A stretch of 64,000 nucleotides of DNA, taken from assembly GCF_920984735.1 (NCBI RefSeq), contig NZ_CAKLBU010000001.1:248001-312000 (forward strand), written 5' to 3'. The translations under genes were made by a program, and so were the position numbers. Origin of the DNA: Pedobacter sp. Leaf250. Its GTDB lineage: Bacteria; Bacteroidota; Bacteroidia; Sphingobacteriales; Sphingobacteriaceae. Within the stretch, counting starts at the first letter, position 1. Each line of letters begins with the position of its first letter. The notes below the pieces were generated by a model that did not search any database, was not told the DNA's origin, and was given only the letters and a program-made list of their open reading frames with translations. Of this stretch, positions 27,501-36,131 are shown one piece after another.

Positions 27501-27976
27501 CTGATTCTAATTCATACATGAAAACTACCGCATTGGTTACGCGTATCAAAATGAATTTGCCTGTTGAGCAAAGTTTATTGGATACCCAATTGGATAGTTT
27601 ATCTACACGACTTGATATTTTGACAGCATACAATTCAATAGGGAAATTAGAAACAGTTCCGGCAAAATATAGATCTCATGATGAAATTGCCGAGGTAATC
27701 CTTTATCATTATTTAGGTGATGAAGACTATCCAGAAGATTTAAAGTTGTTGGGCAAAGTAGTTACGGAAAAAGGAAATTACTATGCTTTTGATTTTTCTT
27801 ATGCGGATGATGAAGGTTCTAGTAGACACTATATCGCAATCTGTGGTGCATTTGATGGCGAGAACATAAAAAAATCATTCGATGAATATTTTTGCCATAC
27901 AGAATATGAACTATTGATCAAAGATTGGCAAACACAGGCTAGAAAGCTTATAGATAGTCTTGATCAAACAAAATAG
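24515..27976 (+). CDS. giant TraB/GumN-domain secreted protein
   Basis: A 1153-residue protein with a signal peptide (hydrophobic segment to about residue 30). Residues 35-290 form a TraB/GumN domain: LWQISGKGLSKPSFLFGSMH at the start, a central GLEKPSDQ segment and the FVTIGAAHMLGESGVINLL end motif. TraB/GumN proteins are putative metal-dependent proteases or hydrolases related to TIKI. The remaining 850 residues have no family I recognise; 780-1030 looks helical and repeat-like. Stand-alone TraB/GumN proteins are about 300 residues, so this is an unusual extension. Monocistronic. Confidence 0.75.
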   Translation: MKLKFPLWNFFRFLNLLIILSIFFKSSLAQQTKPKYNLLWQISGKGLSKPSFLFGSMHVRDKRAFNFSDSVMKAIENTSAFILEVHPDSLLQSIFGLSAQPAMQKRMKNLLSAEQKSELIKRFQAKNGYKPDSAQLDNPVLITSLMTPDYAKKDDKQTFIDAYLYGIAKTMRKKIFGLEKPSDQVDIMYQKDDRILGLFDKDEDFELENLDKMVAIYEGGNLEEITALLNEGDEDNLNLFKRNKIMADGIDSLLKSESVFVTIGAAHMLGESGVINLLRKLGYQLHKVKADFTGVANNYKIDHSKMSWTKYLNSDDNYEVEFPSKPFEIKKMMKKSVVFSDLTNDAIYTANSNYIGPIKGLKPQAYLDTLFKNYLGDGREVISKKSENRYGAASIDADIKASGKFIRLVLVLKNNTLYGLSVENEVNDVHEPYADRFFNSLKINDPTLAKNVSWIDYKNEKGGFSLKVPKMPDEVIKEVLDPSYPDHPYVMNIYTIVDKIKLNSFLFKYNDFPDGMYVSDKNSVFNGLIKQFENKGTITAAPKIIFNNGYEGRGLDINIQGYDMRLQFFLRGNRTYMLLKQNLSDDKTIADDSFFSSFKIENYLDGKSELFDIEQMSVKTPTKPQLILDKDEYDSETFLVNSKAYFAGNVNTGGLYMMETAHLSKYYKSGNVDSLYDAMIESISINKDSLLKHENVLVGDTKGKIYHFKDTLSGNNRKIKMWLNGDNFFYQSLIGTKEEIEGKQANEFFSTAIQTSTSQPFDIKSSKAKILLQDLTNKDSTIFNSAFGALKFYVFDESEIPLIKAALKLKYPSDSIFNGVRAKLIDVLGNLDKKNSVPFLMGLFSDIKNADLIRSKALVKVVKIDSTKYDWYIKSLLDSKPLNLDNYWMTFSPLTDSLAYAAQHFDKLLLLKKQPQYKGNIIDLIADISVSSKNQEYMSIINANKKEIFSTATEDLNKYLEDEDRNYAMEIYGYLKIFPVTDLSKLADEFTIKLVTDSNSYMKTTALVTRIKMNLPVEQSLLDTQLDSLSTRLDILTAYNSIGKLETVPAKYRSHDEIAEVILYHYLGDEDYPEDLKLLGKVVTEKGNYYAFDFSYADDEGSSRHYIAICGAFDGENIKKSFDEYFCHTEYELLIKDWQTQARKLIDSLDQTK

Positions 27977-27980
27977 CTAT

Positions 27981-28017
27981 AAAACAAAAGGATTGAATTT
28001 TTCAATCCTTTTGTTTT
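27981..28017 (+). terminator. strong terminator after the TraB/GumN gene
   Basis: A 17-bp perfect inverted repeat (27981-27997 with 28001-28017), 3-base centre, flanked by A- and T-runs. Confidence 0.85.
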
Positions 28018-28133
28018 AGCAATCAGTCTGAATATCAACTTACAAGATTATTCAAAAATAAATTTTATCACAGTTTAAAATTCTACCAAACATTTTCATT
28101 CGTTTGGCTATTATTCATAGTGTAAATAATACT

Positions 28134-28367
28134 ATGGAAGAGCTCATCAATCAATTAAAAGAATATTTAGGCAGTAGGATAGAAGATGTAAGAAGAAAAG
28201 GTGCTGCAGAGTTGGAAATTGTAATAGGAGAAATGGAAGATGTTGATCAGCTTTCCACTAACCTTAAGGCACACATATTGGAAATAGTTGATCAAGATAC
28301 GATAGCAAAAATAGATTTTGTTACTCCTGATGGTAAAGAATTGTACAGTTTTTCGCTAGCACAATAA
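28134..28367 (+). CDS. small conserved-looking protein of unknown function at the head of the trehalose operon
   Basis: A 77-residue acidic, soluble protein starting MEELINQLKEYL. The ATG at 28134 is preferred to a TTG at 28104 because the intervening ten residues look like leader sequence. It ends 8 bases before treZ in the same direction, so the two are probably co-transcribed. It has a helix-rich N-half and a beta-like C-half but no recognised motif. A role in regulating the pathway is possible but not shown. Confidence 0.6.
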   Translation: MEELINQLKEYLGSRIEDVRRKGAAELEIVIGEMEDVDQLSTNLKAHILEIVDQDTIAKIDFVTPDGKELYSFSLAQ

Positions 28368-28375
28368 TCAGGTTT

Positions 28376-30250
28376 ATGGAGATAAATGTCCAAAGGCGAA
28401 GTATCGGAGTAAATTTTTTAGAGGATGGCAAGGTGGAGATCTGGCTTTGGGCACCTTATGCTTTGAATGTATCTTTATTGGTTCCAGAAAAAAAATTAAA
28501 AATCCCTTTACTGAAACAGAATTTTGGTTATTGGTACGGTATTTCACATGACATTACTGATGGAGATGGGTACTCCTTTAAAATTTGGCAGTCTGGAGAA
28601 ACAGAGCACAACCTGCCAAACACAAAACATATCAGACGGGCAGATCCTGCCTCCGTTTATCAAAGAGATGGTATCTTTGGTATATCAACTGCAATTAACT
28701 TAAATAAATCCAAGTGGACTGATCATAATTGGAAAGGTATTTCTTTAGAAAATTACATCATATACGAGCTTCATATTGGTACTTTTTCTCAAGCAGGTGA
28801 TTTTGAATCGATTGAAAAAAAATTAGATTATTTGGTGGATTTGGGCATTAATGCCATTGAATTAATGCCTGTGTCGCAATTTCCGGGAAACAGAAATTGG
28901 GGTTATGATGGTGTGTATCCGTTTGCTGTGCAAAATACCTATGGTGGGCCAAAAGAGTTGCAGCACTTAACAAATGCTTGTCACGATAAAGGTATCGCGG
29001 TTATTTTGGATGTAGTTTACAATCACCTAGGGCCTGAAGGAAATTATTTCAACGATTTTGGTCCGTATTTTACCGATAAATACCATACACCTTGGGGCAG
29101 TGCCATTAATTTTGACGATGAAAAATGCGATCCGGTAAGGCAATACTATATTGAAAATGTATTGATGTGGTTTCGTGATTTTCATATCGATGCGTTGCGA
29201 TTGGATGCTGTTCATGCCATAAAAGATGGAAGCGCCAAGCATATTTTATTAGAAATTAAACAGTATGTAAATAAACTCTCTGAAATGGTTGGTCGGGATT
29301 TTCATTTAATTGTGGAGCTCGATTTAAACGATAACAAATACATCAATACGATAGAAAAGGGTGGTTATGGAATAGATGCACAATGGATTGACGAATTTCA
29401 TCATGCGTTGCGGGTCACCACTGGTCAAAAAAAACGCGGCTATTACAGCGATTTTAATGGAATTGAAGATTTAGCAAAATCTTTAACCGATGCCTATGTA
29501 TATGATGGTCAGTTTTCTGTTCATCGAGACAAGCATTTTGGTACAGTTGCCAAAGGTAATGAAGGTAAACAATTTGTTGTTTTTTCGCAGAATCACGATC
29601 AAATAGGCAATAGAATGTTGGGTGAACGAACCTCTGGCCTGGTTAGTTTTGAAATGCTAAAGCTAATGGCAGCTACTGTTTTTGTAAGTCCTTATTTGCC
29701 TCTCATTTTTATGGGAGAAGAGTATGCAGAAGAAAATCCATTTCTTTTTTTTATCTCGCACCTTGATGAAAAACTTGTGGAATTGGTACGGGAAGGTAGA
29801 AAGAAGGAATTCGCTGCATTTCACCATGATGAACAAGTTCCGGATCCTCAAAGTGAAGAAACCTTTAACCGCTCAAAATTAAATTGGAATAGCCATTTGC
29901 ATGGCAAACACCAATTGATGCATGCTTTTTATAAAAAGATTATCAATATTAGAAAATCATTACCAGCATTATCAAGTTTAAATCGCCAACAGTTAAAAAT
30001 TGAAGCACATAAAATACAGAACTGTTTAATAATCAGCCGATGGCATCAAGAACAACAGGTATTGTGCGCCTTAAATTTTTCTAAGCAACAACAGGTTTTA
30101 CCAATTTTAAACGGATTGGATTATCAACTTGTATTAAATTCTGCCGCCGAACAATGGGGTGGACAAGATGTTAATAACCTAGTTTTTACTGATAACAATA
30201 TAACTATTTTTCCAGAATCGATCCTAATTTTTACTAGCTCAAATGTTTAA
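28376..30250 (+). CDS. treZ: malto-oligosyltrehalose trehalohydrolase TreZ
   Basis: A 624-residue GH13 enzyme that releases trehalose from maltooligosyl-trehalose. An N-terminal CBM48-like beta domain (about residues 1-100, VEIWLWAPYALNVSLLV) precedes the TIM barrel with DVVYNHLGPEGN, ALRLDAVHAI (nucleophile Asp), LIVELDLND (acid Glu) and FSQNHDQIGN (third Asp). Length is normal for the family. It overlaps the next gene by 8 bases, so translation is coupled to TreY-MalQ, which supplies its substrate. Confidence 0.95.
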   Translation: MEINVQRRSIGVNFLEDGKVEIWLWAPYALNVSLLVPEKKLKIPLLKQNFGYWYGISHDITDGDGYSFKIWQSGETEHNLPNTKHIRRADPASVYQRDGIFGISTAINLNKSKWTDHNWKGISLENYIIYELHIGTFSQAGDFESIEKKLDYLVDLGINAIELMPVSQFPGNRNWGYDGVYPFAVQNTYGGPKELQHLTNACHDKGIAVILDVVYNHLGPEGNYFNDFGPYFTDKYHTPWGSAINFDDEKCDPVRQYYIENVLMWFRDFHIDALRLDAVHAIKDGSAKHILLEIKQYVNKLSEMVGRDFHLIVELDLNDNKYINTIEKGGYGIDAQWIDEFHHALRVTTGQKKRGYYSDFNGIEDLAKSLTDAYVYDGQFSVHRDKHFGTVAKGNEGKQFVVFSQNHDQIGNRMLGERTSGLVSFEMLKLMAATVFVSPYLPLIFMGEEYAEENPFLFFISHLDEKLVELVREGRKKEFAAFHHDEQVPDPQSEETFNRSKLNWNSHLHGKHQLMHAFYKKIINIRKSLPALSSLNRQQLKIEAHKIQNCLIISRWHQEQQVLCALNFSKQQQVLPILNGLDYQLVLNSAAEQWGGQDVNNLVFTDNNITIFPESILIFTSSNV

Positions 30251-33200
30251 ACCAACTTCTACCTACCGCATTCAATTTCATAAAGATTTCAATTTTAAAT
30301 CATTAAATAAAATCATTCCATATCTGAAAAAACTTGGAGTTGATACCATTTATGCTTCGCCCATTTTTGAAGCTCTTGATGGTAGCACGCATGGTTACGA
30401 TGTTGTAAATCCACTTCGCATTAATCCAGAAATTGGTACAGAAGCCGAATTGATAAAAATTTCTGAGAAATTGAAGAATGCTGGCATCAGTTGGCTGCAG
30501 GATATTGTTCCCAATCACATGGCTTTTTCTCCCAAAAATAAATGGCTAATGGATGTATTAAGAAAGGGGGCAAAATCAAAATATGCAACTTTTTTTGATA
30601 TCAATATTTCCAACAATCAAAAGCTAATGGTACCTTTTTTAGGGAATGATTTAACCGATGCCATTGAAAATTCGGAATTAAAGTTGATTAAAAATGATGG
30701 CGAATATTTTCTGAATATTGGAGATTCCAATTGGCCTTTAAATGAATCTTCTCAGCGAAAAATTAGTAATAAAAATAAATCCGAAATTAATAGCAAGCAA
30801 TTTGTTGAGGAAATTGCAGGTGCGCAATATTATCGTCTCTGTAACTGGCAGGAAACCAATCATACCATCAATTATCGAAGGTTTTTTACCGTTAATGCTT
30901 TGATTTGCTTAAATATCCATCATCAAGATAACTTCGATATTTATCATGAATATATTTTATCTCTAATTAAAAAAGGAATTTTTCAAGGATTACGTATTGA
31001 TCATATCGATGGACTGTATGATCCAAAAGAATATTTGGATCGATTAAGGAAAGCAGCTGGTGAAGATATTTATATTGTAGTTGAAAAGATTTTGGAGCGA
31101 GATGAGAAAATGCCTGCTGATTGGGAAGCGCAAGGAAGCACTGGTTACGATTTTTTGTCTATGGCTAATAATTTGCTTACAAATCAAGCTAATGAGGCAA
31201 AGTTTGATGAAATTTATAAAGATATTACTGGTAAAAATCTTGATCCGAATAAACTCATCTATGAAAAGAAAGAGGCTTTTCTATTTCAATACATGCAGGG
31301 CGAACTCGAGAATTTATTGCAGCTATATCTCGATTTAAATGTTTCTTCCAATGATGAAATCGAACTGATTGGTGAAGAAAAGTTAAAACTTGGATTAGCA
31401 GAAATGCTAATTCAAATGCCTGTTTATCGATATTACAATTATAATTTTCCATTATCAAAAATTGATGAGGAAAATTTAAGTGCGCTACTAAAAATTGTTG
31501 GTAATAAGGATGTATTTAAAGATGTTTCTTTGTTTCTAAAGCGTGTTTTTATCGAAGAACCAAAAAATGCAAACGTTGAATACAATGATAAATTAAGAAA
31601 ATTTTATCAACGCTTAATGCAATTTTCAGGACCATTAATGGCAAAAGGTGTGGAAGATACCGTAATGTTCACCTACAATCGCTTTATTGGTCACTCCGAA
31701 GTTGGAGATGCTCCAGATGCATTTGGATTAACGCTTGATCAATTTCATAATAGAATGATAGATCGGCAAATGAATTGGCCTCTATCCCTAAATGGAAGTT
31801 CAACACATGATACCAAAAAAGGTGAGGATTTTAGGGCAAGAATAAATGTTCTTACTGATTTGCCTGATGAGTGGAAAGAAGGGGTTCAAAATTTTATCAC
31901 CTCCATAAAAGAATCGAAAAAGCTGAATGAAATTTTTAAATCAGTGCACAACAATGATTTCTATCTTATTTTTCAAACTATTTTAGGTGCTATACCTTAT
32001 CCTGGCGAAGATGCCGATGATCTCCATAATCGCTTAACTCAATTTATCGAAAAAGCATTAAGAGAGGCGAAAAAAAGATCTGACTGGGCAGAACCAAATG
32101 AGGCATACGAAAAGTTGGTTCAAGGCTTTGCACTCCAGTTAGTCAACAAAACTGAAGAAAGCTTTACCATTATAAATCATCTTCTTAATCGCATTGCCGA
32201 TTTTGGAATTGTGAACAGCTTATCTCAACTTGTTCTAAAATTTGCCTGTCCTGGCATTCCTGATGTGTATCAGGGAACAGAATTATGGGATTTGAGTTTG
32301 GTTGATCCTGATAACCGTAGACCGGTAGATTATGAAAAGCGTAATCAATTTATAGACGAAGAATTATCACTAAAAAAACTGTGGGCAGAGCGGTATTCGG
32401 GTAAAATTAAGTTGTGGCTAACTCGAAAACTTATCGATTTTAGAAAGAAAAATAGCGATGTTTTCACGAATGGCGAATATATTCCTTTAAAAGTTAAAGG
32501 GGCTTATCAATCTAATATTTTGGCTTTCGCCCGAAAATATAAGAATGAACATATCATAATTGCGCTTCCTGTAGCTTTGGCGAGCATTTGCAAACCAGAA
32601 GAAAAAGAAAATTTTAATTGGTTAGATACCCAAATCATGCTTCCAGGAGAATTCCCTTCTAGCTGGAGAAATATAATAACCGAGAAAGATGATGTAAAAG
32701 ACATCTTGAATGATGGCATTCTGGTATCTCAAATATTTGGAGAATTACCAATTGGCATCATTGAGTTAAAAAGAAAAAAAAATGATCGGTCTGCAGGTAT
32801 ATTGATGCATATTACCTCACTACCGTCAAAATACGGAATTGGTGATTTTGGATCGGAAGCAAACCGTTTTGTCGACTTTTTAAAAGAGACAAACCAACAA
32901 TATTGGCAATTGTTACCACTAAACCCCACAAAAACGGGAAATGGGCATAGTCCATATTCGAGCAATTCTGCAAAATCAGGGAATATATTATTGATAGATT
33001 TAGAGCAACTGGCCAATGAGGGTTTGCTTTCTACCGATGATTTAAATGCTAGTGTAACTCTATTTGAAAAGAAAATTGATTTCCAACACGTTGAAAAAAC
33101 GAAATTTAAGCTGCTTCAAAAAGCATATAAAGCTTTTAAGAAAAATAAACCTCCAATAATTTCAGAAGAATTTTTAGATTTCTGCAAAAAGGAAGGTGAA

Positions 33201-34286
33201 TGGCTTGATGACTTCGCATTGTACACCGCAATAAAACATCATCACAAACAATTGGAATGGTACAATTGGCCTACGGCATTTAAAACTAGGGAATTAGAAA
33301 GTATTGAAAGCTTTAGTAACAAATATGCTGATGAAATTAATGAGGTTAAATGGCAGCAATATTTATTTTCGAAACAATGGCATCTACTTAAAGATTACGC
33401 AAATTCCAAGGGAATCAAAATGATAGGTGATTTACCATTTTATCTTGATTATGATTCTGTTGAAGTATGGTCTAAACCAGGACTTTTTAAACTGGATGCT
33501 GATTTAAAACCAACTTTTGTTGCTGGTGTACCTCCAGATTATTTTAACGAGAATGGGCAATTATGGGGAATGCCGATTTTTAATTGGTCGGCAATGAAAC
33601 GCAATAATTATGAATGGTGGATTAAACGTTTGCAGAAAAATATGGAGATGTTCGATCTACTCCGCTTAGATCATTTTATAGCTTTTTCATCCTATTGGGA
33701 GATACCTGCTGATAGCGAAAGTGCTATAAATGGAAAATGGATAAAAGGCGAGGGTAATAATTTTTTTAAAGTTATTAAAAGAAATTTCCCAGAAATGCCT
33801 TTCATTGCTGAAGATTTGGGTGAAATAAGCACGGAAGTTGAATTATTAAGAGATCAATTTCAGTTGCCTGGAATGAAAGTTTTACAATTTTCATTTGGCA
33901 GCGATATCAGTGCGTCTTCGCATATTCCACACAATTATGAAAATCAAAATTGTATTGTATACTCTGGCACCCACGATAATAATACGTTAATAGGTTGGTA
34001 TAATAATGAGATAGAGATATCTACTAAAGAAAGAATTAACAAATATTTTGGGCAAAAAATAGATGAAAATAATATTCATCAGGAATTAATAAGACTTGCA
34101 TTTTCATCTACTGCTAAAATAGCGATTTTGCCAATTCAAGATATTTTAGGTTTAGATGAGAAATCCAGAATGAACATTCCAGGTAAAGCTCATGGCAATT
34201 GGTTATGGAGATTGGATGCCGCTAAGCTTAAGCCAATTCAGAATTGGTTAGCGGATATTACGAGTACTTATGGAAGATCAAAATAA
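30243..34286 (+). CDS. treY-malQ: bifunctional fusion: malto-oligosyltrehalose synthase TreY + 4-alpha-glucanotransferase MalQ
   Basis: A 1347-residue two-enzyme polypeptide. Residues 1 to about 845 are TreY (STYRIQFHKDFNF start; catalytic GLRIDHIDG with Asp253, VVEKIL with Glu281 and STHDTKKGED with Asp523), which isomerises the reducing end of maltodextrin to a trehalose unit. From about 850 to the end is a full-length MalQ (MHITSLPSKYGIGDFG start; LRLDHF with Asp1143, FIAEDLG with Glu1190, SGTHDNNT with Asp1245), which disproportionates maltodextrins. MalQ could recycle the short glucans that TreY/TreZ cannot use. No frameshift or stop divides the two parts. Confidence 0.95.
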   Translation: MFKPTSTYRIQFHKDFNFKSLNKIIPYLKKLGVDTIYASPIFEALDGSTHGYDVVNPLRINPEIGTEAELIKISEKLKNAGISWLQDIVPNHMAFSPKNKWLMDVLRKGAKSKYATFFDINISNNQKLMVPFLGNDLTDAIENSELKLIKNDGEYFLNIGDSNWPLNESSQRKISNKNKSEINSKQFVEEIAGAQYYRLCNWQETNHTINYRRFFTVNALICLNIHHQDNFDIYHEYILSLIKKGIFQGLRIDHIDGLYDPKEYLDRLRKAAGEDIYIVVEKILERDEKMPADWEAQGSTGYDFLSMANNLLTNQANEAKFDEIYKDITGKNLDPNKLIYEKKEAFLFQYMQGELENLLQLYLDLNVSSNDEIELIGEEKLKLGLAEMLIQMPVYRYYNYNFPLSKIDEENLSALLKIVGNKDVFKDVSLFLKRVFIEEPKNANVEYNDKLRKFYQRLMQFSGPLMAKGVEDTVMFTYNRFIGHSEVGDAPDAFGLTLDQFHNRMIDRQMNWPLSLNGSSTHDTKKGEDFRARINVLTDLPDEWKEGVQNFITSIKESKKLNEIFKSVHNNDFYLIFQTILGAIPYPGEDADDLHNRLTQFIEKALREAKKRSDWAEPNEAYEKLVQGFALQLVNKTEESFTIINHLLNRIADFGIVNSLSQLVLKFACPGIPDVYQGTELWDLSLVDPDNRRPVDYEKRNQFIDEELSLKKLWAERYSGKIKLWLTRKLIDFRKKNSDVFTNGEYIPLKVKGAYQSNILAFARKYKNEHIIIALPVALASICKPEEKENFNWLDTQIMLPGEFPSSWRNIITEKDDVKDILNDGILVSQIFGELPIGIIELKRKKNDRSAGILMHITSLPSKYGIGDFGSEANRFVDFLKETNQQYWQLLPLNPTKTGNGHSPYSSNSAKSGNILLIDLEQLANEGLLSTDDLNASVTLFEKKIDFQHVEKTKFKLLQKAYKAFKKNKPPIISEEFLDFCKKEGEWLDDFALYTAIKHHHKQLEWYNWPTAFKTRELESIESFSNKYADEINEVKWQQYLFSKQWHLLKDYANSKGIKMIGDLPFYLDYDSVEVWSKPGLFKLDADLKPTFVAGVPPDYFNENGQLWGMPIFNWSAMKRNNYEWWIKRLQKNMEMFDLLRLDHFIAFSSYWEIPADSESAINGKWIKGEGNNFFKVIKRNFPEMPFIAEDLGEISTEVELLRDQFQLPGMKVLQFSFGSDISASSHIPHNYENQNCIVYSGTHDNNTLIGWYNNEIEISTKERINKYFGQKIDENNIHQELIRLAFSSTAKIAILPIQDILGLDEKSRMNIPGKAHGNWLWRLDAAKLKPIQNWLADITSTYGRSK

Positions 34287-34750
34287 TGAAATCCACTAAG
34301 CAAAATATTTAATGTTCTCTTAGCCTAGATATAAAATAGTTAGTTAAGGTTATATTTAAGCTTCAGGTTGATTTATTCATTTCGGTATTATTAAAATTTA
34401 TTTGTCATATAATTCAAATGTATATTGTCTGAAACGTTTACAAGTTTAGGTTTTTTGGTAGATAGCCAATGTGAATTGTAAATTATAATTTTAAGAAGAA
34501 ACTTTACTGAAAATAAATTAGCAGAAAAATAAAATAAACTATCTAAAATTAATTAAATTACTGTTAAATAGTGTTTTAAGTGTTTTGTTGAGGATCTTAA
34601 TAAAAATCTATTAATCAATTGTATAAACTGTATCGATAAATAAAAAAGAACATCACAAATTTTATAGCTTAAAGTTGTTCAAAAATTGAATAATTTGTAT
34701 TTTTAATTAGACTTTTATTATTATACTTGTCAGATTTTATACGCTAATAA
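34287..34750. other. 464-base AT-rich intergenic region
   Basis: No ORF, tRNA or clear terminator is seen after treY-malQ. The 3' end carries a weak promoter candidate for the next gene: TATACTTG at 34722-34729 (one mismatch to TAnnTTTG) with TTTG at 34694-34697. Confidence 0.5.
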
Positions 34751-34948
34751 ATGAGTGATTTAAGAATGGGCACTATAGTCCATATGGATAATAAAAATAA
34801 ATCGGGAGTTATTGAAGATGAAAATGCTCAAGATATCATATTCGAATTTAGACATCTAAAAGCAACAGTAAAAGAATACGATCAAGTCTCCTTTGAAATT
34901 ATTTTAGATAAGGATGGTTTACGGGCCATCAATATTTCCAAACGCTAA
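34751..34948 (+). CDS. divergent cold-shock-domain-like small protein
   Basis: A 65-residue protein of exactly the length of CspA. It aligns along its whole length with the canonical CspA at 46310-46507: GTIVHMDNKNKSGVIEDE against GKVKWFNTQKGFGFIVQE, and DQVSFEIILDKDGLRAINI against DTVEFEVAEGRKGLQAVNV. The aromatic RNP1 (KGFGFI) and RNP2 (LFVHF) residues that stack on nucleic acid are replaced by KSGVIE and IIFEF. It probably keeps the OB fold; nucleic-acid binding is doubtful. Confidence 0.7.
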   Translation: MSDLRMGTIVHMDNKNKSGVIEDENAQDIIFEFRHLKATVKEYDQVSFEIILDKDGLRAINISKR

Positions 34949-35126
34949 CTGTAACAAGGCATTCATAAACATCCAATTTATCTTTACTTAAGTTTGAACC
35001 TATTTTAACTGACAGGATATAATATATAACTGTGCGCAACTTTTTTTTCTCATAATTGGTATTTAACATTCAATTATATTAATTTACGGTTCGAATCATT
35101 GTTTCTACGTCCCTAAATTGAATAAG

Positions 35127-35759
35127 ATGAATCCCGATAGAATAAATAATGAAGATAAATGGTTGGCTTATGGTGGTTTTTCTCCACTGATTACTGTCTT
35201 CCGCACTTTCCATAATTTATCGCCAGAAATTGAGCACATCATAAACGAACAGACCTTTCCGGTTACATTTAAAAAAAATAAATTTATTTCTTCCCCATTA
35301 CATCGTAATAAATTTATTTTCCTGTTACTTAAAGGCGTGGCAAGGGGATATATGAAGGATGATGATAAAGAAATTACTACCTGGATTGCTCAGGAAAATG
35401 AATTGGTTGGCAATATCAGGAATTTATGGGATGAGCAGCAACCAACAGAAGATTACGTTCAGGCGCTTGAAGATGTTGTAGCAGTTGCTGTTCCTCATGC
35501 AATGTCGCGACAGCTTTACAATAATTTTGAAATTGCTAATTATGTAGGTAGAAAAATGACTCAGCTTCATTATCTGCATGCTTGCGAACGTGCTTATATT
35601 TCCAGATTGCAATCTGCAGAAAAACGCTATCTGCGTTTTACACATAGTTATTCTCAATTGGTTAATCGGGTGCCACTTAAATACATCGCTTCATTTCTTT
35701 GCATGCGCTTGGAAACTTTAAGTAGAATAAGATCTAAAATCGCCGGAGAAAAAAATTAA
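35127..35759 (+). CDS. Crp/Fnr family transcriptional regulator
   Basis: A 210-residue protein with an N-terminal cyclic-nucleotide-binding-like beta-roll (about residues 35-125) and a C-terminal winged helix whose recognition region is VPLKYIASFLCMRLETLSRIRSKI. No phosphate-binding cassette for cAMP and no Cys cluster for Fe-S is visible, as in most Bacteroidota members of the family, so the signal is unknown. The ATG at 35127 is chosen over a TTG three codons upstream. Confidence 0.85.
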   Translation: MNPDRINNEDKWLAYGGFSPLITVFRTFHNLSPEIEHIINEQTFPVTFKKNKFISSPLHRNKFIFLLLKGVARGYMKDDDKEITTWIAQENELVGNIRNLWDEQQPTEDYVQALEDVVAVAVPHAMSRQLYNNFEIANYVGRKMTQLHYLHACERAYISRLQSAEKRYLRFTHSYSQLVNRVPLKYIASFLCMRLETLSRIRSKIAGEKN

Positions 35760-36019
35760 TTTAAGTTGATTAATTATCAGCCTACACTGGATTTTAAAAC
35801 ACATTTAACGTATTTGTACGTCGTTTTTGAGGTTTGATTGGTCCGTTTACGTTTTCTATGATGCTATTTTTAATCGAGACGTTTATAATTTTAAATTAAT
35901 ATTAGAAAATTTTTATAAAATAAAATACTGAATATCAGTTTATTAATTACTTTAAATTGATGGTTTGCTCATTTTAAAGGTTTTAACACTTCATAATTAT
36001 CTTTTTTTAAAATTTTATA
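35760..36019. other. AT-rich intergenic stretch, no gene seen
   Basis: Spacer between the Crp/Fnr gene and the hairpin region before ubiX. No ORF, tRNA or terminator was found in it. Confidence 0.5.
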
Positions 36020-36027
36020 TATATTTG
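36020..36027 (+). promoter_or_regulatory. -7 box (TATATTTG) of the ubiX leader transcript
   Basis: TATATTTG fits TAnnTTTG and lies 5 bases before a UUCG-capped hairpin, so transcription would begin at about 36033. No clear -33 element. Confidence 0.5.
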
Positions 36028-36031
36028 TTCT

Positions 36032-36097
36032 TACCCTTTCGAGGGTATGTTTTTCATAGGTAGATGTAGGGTCAGAACTTTGTTCTGGCCCTTTTTT
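36032..36097 (+). ncRNA. short two-hairpin transcript ending in a terminator, upstream of ubiX (attenuator or small RNA)
   Basis: Hairpin 1: TACCCT (36032-36037), tetraloop TTCG, AGGGTA (36042-36047). Hairpin 2: 10-bp stem 36069-36078 with 36082-36091 (one G-U pair), 3-base loop, then six T (36092-36097), a textbook intrinsic terminator. It lies between a promoter box and the ubiX ATG at 36132, and not behind any gene, so it either ends a small RNA of about 65 nt or attenuates ubiX. Confidence 0.5.
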
Positions 36098-36131
36098 GTT
36101 GTTATTATATTTTAAAGCTTATTTTTGGTTC

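Noticed and set aside
34287-34750. Search for a tRNA or small RNA gene in the 464-base gap
   Set aside because: No cloverleaf, GC-rich stem or terminator could be found; the region is uniformly AT-rich.
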